NCBI GenBank assembly: GCA_001510575.1
Contig: LNGK01000003.1
Span: forward strand, 2,271,369 to 2,335,368
Length of the DNA: 64,000 nt
Source: Knoxdaviesia capensis
Lineage: Eukaryota > Ascomycota > Sordariomycetes > Microascales > Gondwanamycetaceae
Direction of reading: 5' to 3'
The translations under genes were made by a program, and so were the position numbers. The notes below the pieces were generated by a model. It searched no databases, was not told where the DNA came from, and saw nothing but the letters and a program-made list of their open reading frames with translations. This document shows positions 55,856 to 64,000 of this stretch, piece by piece. Numbering within the stretch: the stretch's first letter is position 1; the number at the start of each line of letters is the position of its first letter.

Positions 55856-58356
55856 ATGGATTCAAAGAGAGATTACGGTAAGTTCAAGACGCCTCTCGAT
55901 ACACTCCGTATGCTTATCTGTATCTAACGTTGTCTGCAGAGGCTGAGATGCGGCGGATGCGAGAGGATTTTGACAAGCAGTTACAAGAGCAACGACAACT
56001 TATTGAAGAGCAACGGCGGCTTGCCCAGGAGCAACAGTGGATTGCCGAAGAGCAACGGCAACGTGGCGATGATCTGGAAGAACAACAAAAACGGTCGGAG
56101 AGACTGATTGAAGAAGAAACGCGACGGCGAAAACGCGCCGAGGAGCAACGCGATCTGGCGAGCCAGGCCCGGCAGGCGCTGGAGAAAGAACTGGAGCTCT
56201 CAAGCTTCCACAATCTCCTCAAATCAACCGACGAGCAGTTCTTTGGCCGGTTTAAAATTGAGCCGAAATTGTCCCTATGCTCTCCAGGCCCACCCACCAG
56301 CGTCAAGGGCAATGTGTGCCCGCGGATTCTGCGCCCGTGGACCGAGTTCCCCGACATCCACCTAAGCATATTCCATAAGCTGGAAGAGATGTTCGGCGAC
56401 CAGAAGCTGTTCCTGGCACCACGCGATATCAAGCTGTTTGCCACGCGGATCAGCCCCCTAAGCCTCCGAAGCGAACGGGATCTGTCGGAGTTTGTCGAGA
56501 ATGCCATTGAGTTTCCCGCGAAGGAGATCCTGTTCAAGTATTTCGAGGCCTGCGACTCAGACTCCTATCGTATTACCTTCCGCTACTGGCCCACCGGCTT
56601 CACCCCCGTCGACACACCCGAGTTTGACCCTGACGGCGAACCTGTGCCAGAGAATCCATCGCCGGATCAGAGCACCACCCAGCCTCAGCCTGATCGATGG
56701 GGGGTCATCATCAAGAAGGACGGCTCGGAGGTCAACTGCTTCGTTGGAGAATACAAGGCTGCTCACAAACTGTCGGCTATCACGGTGGAACGCGTGCTGG
56801 GAAAGCACCCCGGAGACGACTTCTTTGCTCAGGTGACCCAGCACAGACGGGAGCGTTCGGCGTCGCGGAAACGCTCCGCTGCATCATCGACTCAGGGCAT
56901 AGAAACACCCACGGAATCACCGTTGCGGGCCCAGTCGCCCCTCTCTCGTCCCGACAAGGAGACATCTTCGTCACCGAACAGCTCCCACGCCAGTTCGTCC
57001 AATCCCATCAGTGGAGAAGTGCTCGTGGCCATGGTTCTCTGCCAGGCATTTCACTACATGATAAAGACCGGAATCGCCTGCGGATATATAACGTCTGGCA
57101 ATGCGCTTATATTTCTCTTTGTCCCGGAGGACCACCCAGAGGTTTTGCTGTACCATGCAGTCGTGTTGCAACAGAAACAAGTCGCCGAGCAGCCGCTACA
57201 TCTGAGAAGCGTGCCATATCTCACGAGCTTCTGTATACATGCAGCGCTGCAGCCGCGACGAAACACGGAATGGGTTTCTCAAGCTGAACTGGAGCTTCCG
57301 CGCTGGGCTGCCGGTGCTGTTCCCGAGCCGAATCGGACTTTGCTCCAGCAGGTGCTTACTACAATTCCTGGTGGAATGCCGCGCGGCCGACGAGAGAGCA
57401 CCGACGATGAGGGCGAGGGCCGCGGCCGCGACGTGGGCGGTACGGGATCTAGCGGTGCTGATGGAGACACCCAGATTGGGCAAGGCCGGTCTCCGACCAT
57501 TCGGCAGCGTGCATCTCCTCCCGCCCAGCCCGGTGCAGCTCAAGACTTAGCAGGCCCGCTGATGAGCATGAAGAGATATATCGAAAAGCCCCCAACCCTG
57601 CCATTCTGCACGCAGGCGTGCTTGAGTGGTCTTGCACGGTGTCACCCTGTCGATGCAGATTGCCCCAATGCGGCGCTACACCTGGCGGCCGTAACCGCTA
57701 GTCTACACATTGACAGCGGGGACCCGAAGCCCAGACACGCGCTTACGGCCGCACAGGTGTGCAAAGGCATTCGGAAGCAGCTGGCAAACAGCCTGGTGGA
57801 TAACTGTGAGTGCTGGGAGCAGGTGTACGGAGTCATGGGCGTCATGTTCAAGCTGACGCTTGTTGGCTACGGCTACACATTTGTGGCTAAGGGGTCGCCC
57901 GAGGACTTCCGGCCGTGGCTGGCGCACGAGGAGCGGATATATGCCAACCTGCGCGAGCACCAGGGCCGGCTGATCCCGGTGTGTCTGGGCCTTGTGCGCC
58001 TGGAGCGCAACTTCCACCTGTCCACCATGGTCGAGGTGTCGGACATGCTGCTGATGTCGTGGGCCGGCAAGCGGATGCCCGGGCTTGACAACGAGGGCGG
58101 AGAGGCCGACCGAACCCAGGCAGAGCTGGAGGAGGCTGGCCTGCGGGATCCAGATTTCCGGGGGGCGAATGTGCTGTGGAACGCCGAGGTTGGCCGGGCC
58201 ATGCGTGTGGACTTTGGCCAGGCGTATTTGGTGCGGCGGGAACCTGCCCCTGGTGGGACATGGCGGCAGAGCGTTGAGAATGGCCCTGTGGGCGAGACCC
58301 ATGTTCTGACGGTGAAGAGAGATAAGACGGAGACTGCAGAAGAGGCAGTTGAGTAA
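55856..58356 (+). CDS. Coiled-coil protein with kinase-like C-terminal domain
   Basis: Exons 55856-55877 and 55940-58356 (intron 62 nt) give 812 aa. Residues 8-95 form a Gln/Glu/Arg-rich coiled coil. A conserved middle (about 110-290) includes EYKAAHKLSAITVERVLG, as in a fungal family often labelled only as hypothetical or kinase-like. A Ser-rich linker and a Gly/Arg/Glu-rich segment (near 490-530) follow. The C-terminal 170 residues resemble a protein kinase: VAK with K658, then HEERIYANLREHQ as a C-helix analogue. The catalytic-loop equivalent is DPD746FRGAN751, and the DFG motif is D765-F-G. The loop keeps Asp and Asn at the right spacing, but the usual His is replaced by Asp. Whether it is active is open. 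No neighbour suggests a substrate. Confidence 0.7.
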
Positions 58357-60242
58357 GCGAGCGCTAGGGCTTGGTGACTGGGGTTCCTTTTGACCTGCAA
58401 GCACGAAGTTTGTGTTTCTCTGGGAGCGGCTCGCAAGTTCGTCGCTATTACTGCTCCCGTCCGTCCGTAGAGAAGAGCTTACTGCGTCATGGCGATTGCC
58501 TTTCTAGAACTACCACCATTGCCGCCCCCTCTCAGCGGATTAGATACAGTTAAGAAAGAGACTGTAGGGTCGGAAACCTGCTAATCTCCCGGTCAAGGCG
58601 GATAGCCAAACGAGCTGAAACGACCACCTCCGGAGGAGGACACGGCCAGACCGAGCAGCGGCGGCTTGCCATATATTGTCCCATATATTGTCCACCAAAC
58701 AATCTCCAAGCCAAGAGCCGGTGATGTTTCCTTACTCGTTTAGGCAAAATCTTCACGTATAGAGCGGCGGTATCCATAGATAAGATCCGGCCGCCGCGGT
58801 CCGGAGCCATTCGCCCGAAGCTTACTTTGGACAGGCAGGGTGCGGGCTTTTGGCTTTCTTTCAGCCCACCCTTTTCTGCTGCAACCATTTTACAAGGGAC
58901 CAGCGCCAAATGTGCTGGTGCCCAGCCGTTTCTCGACGATTTCACACCCACTGTGCCGCCGGTCTGCGTCCGCACGTCGCCTCGGATGCGCTGGAAGCGT
59001 GTGGGCACTCTGCAAGTGCAATATCGCGTGTGCATATTCTGGAGCTGCACATACAGATGTACATGTACAAGTGCAGTACATGCTTGCATAGATCGTGCTG
59101 CACGGTGAGTTTGCATGCTACAGCTGGAAGCAAGCAAGAAAGTGTGCGAAGGAACAAAGGCAGCGCGGGTCCAGAAGTACTCATACAGCGAGCCCAATGT
59201 GATAGCAGCCAAGACGAGCAGCCAATCAGCAGCGTGCAAGGCCCGCTTGTTGGCGCTTAAAGTGTGCGGATTGGGCCTATTTATAGCTGCAGCGGATCGA
59301 TTGGCGCGCTGATTGGCCGGCGTGTTATTGCTCCATTTTAAACCGAGAATGCAAAACTTAGCGCCAACAAGCTTCCAACGTCCTTCGTTTGCTTGCTTTG
59401 TTCTTTGTGGGTTCGGCGGGTGTTCTATTGGGTGTATTTTCTTGTTGGGATGCGGTGTGTGGAATACATGGATAGCATGTACCGAGTGGTGGTCTTGCAG
59501 CGAGATATGTACATATACCGATGTACTCCCTGCATCTTCTCGCCCGAGAGGGCGCTTACAGTGCACCCGACCGGCCCTTTGACTTGTGCTCTTGCCCCCT
59601 GCAAATGGAGTCCAGCATCCAGCATGGCACCAACCGGCCACCCTTGTTTGCTGGACCGTTCATTCCTTTGATCAGTGATTGTGTTCGCGGGCCCACTGGC
59701 TGAACCTTGCGGGAGTGGGTGTGGGCGGTAAATGGATGGACAGACAAAGAGAGCACGCAACAAATGTCCGGGACTGGATGTGCTTGTTGGATCTGTGTTA
59801 TATTCTTCAAAGTGTGGCCCCACTGCTGGCAAATCACCCGTGTTGGCCGCAATATATGCAAAGACTCGTCCCGTCTCGAACAGACGGCGACGCAGCTGTT
59901 GGATTTGGATTCTTCTTCTTCTTTTATTTTCTCTCTGCCACCCTGATTTCCTCCTGCCGGGTTATCCGACATCTTGCTTTCCTCTGTTGCCGTGTCTGCC
60001 ACTTCATCCTCCACGTCCTGTGTCGTTTCGGCTGCGAGAGAACCCCGTTGAACTTGTTGATGCAAGTCCGGGCCACGAGAAAATACCTGCATTGGGATCT
60101 ATAACCTCTAGGCTGGGCCTCGCTTTTCATCCCCTCTCAGGTTCTCGTCAATCTCACAAGACACTCTTCCCGGACAGCACCACAGGAGCGACAGCCAACA
60201 AAACGTCTTTCCCACATACAAAACCCAGAACCAGCTACCACC
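58357..60242. other. Intergenic, nearly 1.9 kb
   Basis: No supported gene. A promoter-like cluster at 59217-59318 holds CCAAT boxes on both strands (CCAATCAGC, GATTGGCGCGCTGATTGG) and a TATTTATA near 59277. If real, it would give a leader of about 900 bases for the next gene. A 12-base near-duplicate, CATATATTGTCC, occurs twice at about 58670-58691. A 363-codon open frame on the minus strand (58,550-59,641) looks accidental. Confidence 0.45.
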
Positions 60243-62192
60243 ATGCCGAACAACACACATTCCCCCGCCGGGGGCTTCTCCCTCTTCCCCAACACCAACA
60301 ACAACGCCTCGCTGCAGTCCCGGAACCCCTACCGGCCACGCACCGCCACCCCGTCCGGGTCCCACCGCGAACCCATGAGCGCCGTGAGCACCGACGACCA
60401 GTTGCGCGGCCGCCAGACCCCGCAGAACCCCCGCCACACCGACTCCCGCCAAGGGAGCCGCAGCCGCACGCCCATCGGCCTCGAAGACGCTCCCGCTGCC
60501 GCCAGCTCCAGCAGACACCCGCAGCAACAGCAAGACGCGCCGCAGTCGTCGGCACACGGCGCGGCCGGCCTGGCACCGCCGGAAATCGAGGTCCAGCGCA
60601 CCGAGAGCACGCGGTCCCGCCGATCGATTGAGAAGCTGCCCTTCCCGGACGAGTCGAGCAGTTCCCCCGAGCCGCAGCCCGCGCTGCGCTCGATCTTTCC
60701 GCAATATAACCCGAATATCCCCCTGGCCCAGCAGGCCTACTACCCCACGCAGACCAGTCCCACCCACATCCCCCGCGGCTTCATCAGCCGCGCCATGTAC
60801 TCCCCCGTTGCCGATGAGCCCGGCAGCCCCGACCCTCGAGGGGTTGTTCCGGATACTCCGGTCGCACAGAATGTCGCCGTCGGTGAGACGCCCAGCACCA
60901 TCGGCGTGGCCGCCACCACTTCCGCCCCCATTGCCGTTCCCGTGTACATGGCCCCGCAAGTATCAGTAACCAGCCCCGAGTCAGCGACCGCCAGCCCCGC
61001 CATGCGCTGGCCGCCGCGGCGCATGCAGGGCGAGGCGCCCGCCCTGCCGAAACCGTGCTCGGGCGAGCTGGCCCGCAGTCTGTGGAAGGCCGCCAACGGC
61101 TGGCGCGCCACGTCGATGGAGGGCCGCGTGTACTGCCTGCGCCTCTCTCGCGAGAAGGACGTCCCCGTGTACACGCTCTCGTCGGGCTCGCAGGCCTTCT
61201 ACAGCCTGCGGGTCGACCCGACGTCGTCGTCCGCCAACATGACGCTCTCGCGCCACGACCCCGCCAAGCCAATCCGCACGGCGCCGAACACCACCACCAG
61301 CAGCACGGTCAGCGGGTGGCAGGAAGCGCTGGCCACGTCGCTGGAGGAGGAAGTGCGCCGCCACCCGCCGCACGACGGCCTGGTGGCGCAGCTGATCCCC
61401 ACCGCGGCGCGCATGTACGCCGACGAGCGGCCGGACGACGACGAGGCGCAGGCGCGCGCGGAGATGGAGTGCGCGCGGCTGGTGTGGGACGACGACACCG
61501 CGTGCCACTACCTCGTGCATCCGGCGCTGGCGAAGCCGTTCCGCGTCACCATCGACCGCGCGCCGGCGTGGAACCGCGTCGAGTACACGCTCGAGCACAC
61601 CGAGTCGCCGCAGCCGCTGGCCAAGCTCACGCGCGATGCCGTGGCGGGCGGCGGCGGCTTCCTGGAGATTGACACGGCGATTTCCAGCCAGATCAACTGC
61701 TTCTTCGCGGTTGATGTCGCGGTGGCCGCGCTGATGCTGGTTGCCGCCGCGGACGAGTCGAATCTGAACAATGCGCACGTGCAGTTCGAGCCGCCGCCGC
61801 CCGCCGCCCCCGCGGCCGCCCACCTGCGCCTTGGCGTGGAGCGGCAGCTCAGCCGGCTCGGCCTGGCGACGCCGATCCCCGCGAGCGCCGACACGCCGGC
61901 CACCGGCTCCGGCTCGCTCGGGTTCCTGTCGCGGAGCTCGCGGCGCGAGCGGCGCAAGATGGAGGAGTTCGACTTTGACGTCGAGAGCCAGAGCAGCGGC
62001 AGTCTGCGCAAGCCCGAGGGCGGGCGCAACAAGAAACGCAGCAAGGAGGAGGACCCGTTCGGCACCGACGAGCTGCCGTGGGTGGTCCGCGCCGTCCTCA
62101 AGATCATCATCTTCTTCTTCAAGTGCGCGCTGTTTGTGCTGAAGGGCGTGTTCAAGGTGCTCGCGGCTGTGTTCCGGTGTCTGCTGCGGTGA
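60243..62192 (+). CDS. Conserved fungal protein of unknown function (annotated elsewhere as acetylserotonin methyltransferase-like)
   Basis: Intron-less, 649 aa. The opening GGFSLFPNTNNNASLQSRNP resembles a Pezizomycotina family that often carries the name acetylserotonin methyltransferase-like; I see no S-adenosylmethionine-binding motif to justify that name. Residues 1-260 are Pro/Ser/Arg-rich and probably disordered. A folded region (about 275-540) contains SLWKAANGWRATSMEGRVY, VYTLSSGSQAFYSLRVDP and FRVTIDRAPAWNRVEYTLEH, then ETAISSQINCFFAVDV-like hydrophobic sequence (here EIDTAISSQINCFFAVDVAV). The C-terminus is a basic Lys/Arg patch followed by a 35-residue hydrophobic, Phe/Lys-rich segment (VLKIIIFFFKCALFVLKGVF). 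This suggests a tail anchor or amphipathic membrane-binding helix. Function is unknown. Confidence 0.7.
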   Translation: MPNNTHSPAGGFSLFPNTNNNASLQSRNPYRPRTATPSGSHREPMSAVSTDDQLRGRQTPQNPRHTDSRQGSRSRTPIGLEDAPAAASSSRHPQQQQDAPQSSAHGAAGLAPPEIEVQRTESTRSRRSIEKLPFPDESSSSPEPQPALRSIFPQYNPNIPLAQQAYYPTQTSPTHIPRGFISRAMYSPVADEPGSPDPRGVVPDTPVAQNVAVGETPSTIGVAATTSAPIAVPVYMAPQVSVTSPESATASPAMRWPPRRMQGEAPALPKPCSGELARSLWKAANGWRATSMEGRVYCLRLSREKDVPVYTLSSGSQAFYSLRVDPTSSSANMTLSRHDPAKPIRTAPNTTTSSTVSGWQEALATSLEEEVRRHPPHDGLVAQLIPTAARMYADERPDDDEAQARAEMECARLVWDDDTACHYLVHPALAKPFRVTIDRAPAWNRVEYTLEHTESPQPLAKLTRDAVAGGGGFLEIDTAISSQINCFFAVDVAVAALMLVAAADESNLNNAHVQFEPPPPAAPAAAHLRLGVERQLSRLGLATPIPASADTPATGSGSLGFLSRSSRRERRKMEEFDFDVESQSSGSLRKPEGGRNKKRSKEEDPFGTDELPWVVRAVLKIIIFFFKCALFVLKGVFKVLAAVFRCLLR

Positions 62193-62789
62193 TTGGGTGG
62201 TCTTCAAACTACCTCGTGTTATTTTCCTGCTTCTCGTCTGCATTTTACTCTTATAATATCCCTTTTGTATATACTCTGCACCGGTTCTTCGCTTTTCTTT
62301 GTCGGTATTGTCTTCCCTTTCTGTCCCTGTCGGCTGTGTTCATGCTGTCCATGGTGACGCACCCTATTCCCACTCGGCGTTCTTGCGATGTCTGCAATGT
62401 TTTTTTGTTGTTGTTTCTTATGTTCGGTCCGGCTTGGTGGAAAGGTCTTTTTCGAGGTGCATGGTGTAATTTGAGGAACTGTGATGTTGGCTGGCGTCTG
62501 TTGTCGTCGAATCGTCATGGCTGGGAAACGAGGAATGCTGGACTTGGATGATATGATATAGCAGGCACTGGTGTATGCCTAATCTCGATATACTGCATTC
62601 GTTCTCCTTCACTGCACAGATGCTATCCGTGATGCATTGCAAACACACTCAGCCCAACCTGTGACAAAAAGATAACTGTGTATATTCCCAAACGCCTAAA
62701 GTACCGCATGCTTTTCTGTCCGTTATTGAAATCCGTTAAATCTGACATGGCCGAGGGGTATCGAGAAAGGAGGTGAGTATGTCGTTGCT
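62193..62789. other. Convergent intergenic region, 3' ends of the preceding gene and UTP11
   Basis: T-rich 3' UTR sequence; nothing else is supported. Confidence 0.6.
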
Positions 62790-63703
62790 TCACCGCTTTC
62801 TTGTCCGCACCATGATCTTCTTTCCTTTCTGCGTGAAGCCGCCCGACGTCGCCGTCTTTGCCATCTTCGCCCGCTGGACGGTGAGTTCTTGTTCTGCTTG
62901 GTCCAGAGCCCGGAGCTTCTTCTGGGCAGTTTGAAGCTGCCGCTTAACCTTTTCCCGCGTGTTCTCGGGCTTTTGCACAGCGGGTTGGGCCGGCTTGGCC
63001 TTTGCCTTAGGGCCGTCGATGTAGTCGTTTAGGTCAAAGTCGTCCTCGTCGGCGTCTTCAAAAGCGTCGTCATCTTCGGCATCGTCCTTATCGTTCTCCG
63101 GGTCGACTCCCGACATCAACGCCTCGCGCTGATCGTTGGAATCGGCAAACACAATCTTCTTCCGTGCAGAAACCCCAGACGCGGTCCCCTCAGCCGAAAT
63201 CCCACCGGCAAGCACGACCTCCTCGCGTAACCGGGCCACCTCCTTCGCGAGGATATTGCGCACGGTGCGGATGTAGCCGACGTCCTGGGTCTTCAGCAGG
63301 CGGACAACATCTATGTCCAGCACCTTGTTGCCACGGTCCCCGGTAACAGTGCCGGTGAAGGTACCCTTTGCCCGCGTCACGGTTGACCCGGGGCCCTGCC
63401 GCGACATCATGGCGAAGTAGAACTCATCGTCGTTTCGCTCGGCGGCCTTGTTGCGCAGGTTTTTGAGGTGGGCCTGCTTCTTCTTGTAGGCTTTTGCGCG
63501 GAGAGTGTAGTCCTATGGAGCGAGGAATCGGGTGGGGGGTTAGTCGTGGCTGTCGGGAGTAATTGCTTGTGGTCGTAGTCGATAGTAGACGCCGTGGGAC
63601 ATACCTTGCGCTTTTCAAGCAGACCGAGCTTTTGACGCTCGAGCGGCTGGGCACGCTCACGGTGCGAACGCCGCTGGACGGCATTCCGCATAGACGACGA
63701 CAT
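62790..63703 (-). CDS. UTP11: U3 snoRNP-associated protein Utp11
   Basis: Nucleolar component of the small-subunit processome, needed for early 18S rRNA maturation. Exons, complement of 63605-63703 and 62790-63512 (intron 92 nt), give 273 aa. The family N-terminus is clear: MSSSMRNAVQRRSHRERAQP, LERQKLGLLEKRKDYTLRAK (joined across the intron), KAYKKKQAHLKNLRNKAAER, NDDEFYFAMM. Downstream are VLDIDVVRLLKTQDVGYIRT and an acidic middle (DDAEDDDAFEDADEDDFDLN). A charged coiled-coil C-terminus ends in KKIMVRTRKR, suitable for nucleolar targeting. The start is the ATG at 63703; the frame opens further upstream, but without Utp11 similarity. Confidence 0.93.
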
Positions 63704-64000
63704 GGTGAATGGGTGATGAGTGTGTATTTGCGCCGATGTGAGTGAGGGGGGAGAATGAAAAGAGAGCAAGCACAAGACGGTGGATGTTGAAAATGTGTGA
63801 AGGGCTTTTGTATTTTGTATTTTTTATTTTTTTCTTTTTACTGGCAGAAAAGATTCAACATTTGGGCGGTGAGACCTCCAGCTGTGGCGCCACACTCTCA
63901 CCAGCCACAGTCGTCCCGCACTTGCTTTGACCCACGCTGACAAACGCGCTTTCCTGAAGTCTGCGCCGTCTTTGTCAACGCGGTCGCGAATCTTACGTCA
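63704..64000. other. UTP11 upstream region to window end
   Basis: Leader and promoter sequence only; no gene is seen. Confidence 0.5.

Noticed and set aside
58550..59641. 363-codon open frame on the minus strand
   Set aside because: Low-complexity, Cys/His/Thr-scattered translation without any recognisable domain, overlapping promoter-like CCAAT/TATA elements on the plus strand.
1..64000. CRISPR arrays, rRNA genes, prokaryotic operons, insertion sequences
   Set aside because: None present; all genes have eukaryotic architecture.

Overview
The window is nuclear DNA of a filamentous ascomycete (Pezizomycotina). Three things point there: short spliceosomal introns with GTNNGT donors and CTAAC-type branch sites, fungal-specific gene families (trifunctional HIS4, fungal LYS1, RSC4, Cmc1, SAT4-type membrane protein), and a repeat relic mutated in the pattern of repeat-induced point mutation (RIP). 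I could not place it to class or genus from sequence alone. No rRNA, functional tRNA or CRISPR array was seen.

Layout. 1-2590 is the dead 3' part of a Ty1/copia retrotransposon (integrase, reverse transcriptase, RNase H order) in which CpA/TpG dinucleotides are almost absent. From 2.6 to 41.5 kb lies a conserved housekeeping block: CFT1 (mRNA 3' end processing), a GRDP-like protein whose large intron carries three tandem tRNA-like repeats, USB1 (U6 snRNA 3' end), ERO1 (ER disulfide formation, ending in KDEL), CKS1 (cell cycle), RSC4 (chromatin remodelling), the mitochondrial processing peptidase beta subunit, HIS4 and TAF9 (divergent pair), PAH1/lipin, and a large membrane-anchored fibronectin-III/coiled-coil protein.

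From 41.5 to 60 kb the window is more accessory: a tandem pair of unrecognised paralogues with duplicated promoters, CMC1, a SAT4/rhodopsin-type seven-helix protein, LYS1, a D-amino-acid oxidase-family enzyme, and a coiled-coil protein with a kinase-like C-terminus. The last part carries a conserved fungal protein of unknown role (60.2-62.2 kb) and UTP11 (ribosome biogenesis).

There are 20 protein genes; most needed exon models, which I built by hand from splice signals, reading frame and family conservation. The genes do not form a pathway cluster. Two recurrent non-coding themes stand out: short telomere-like TTAGGG/CCCTAA motifs in most intergenic regions, and exact TGASTCA (Gcn4/CPC1-type) sites at the amino-acid genes HIS4 and LYS1.
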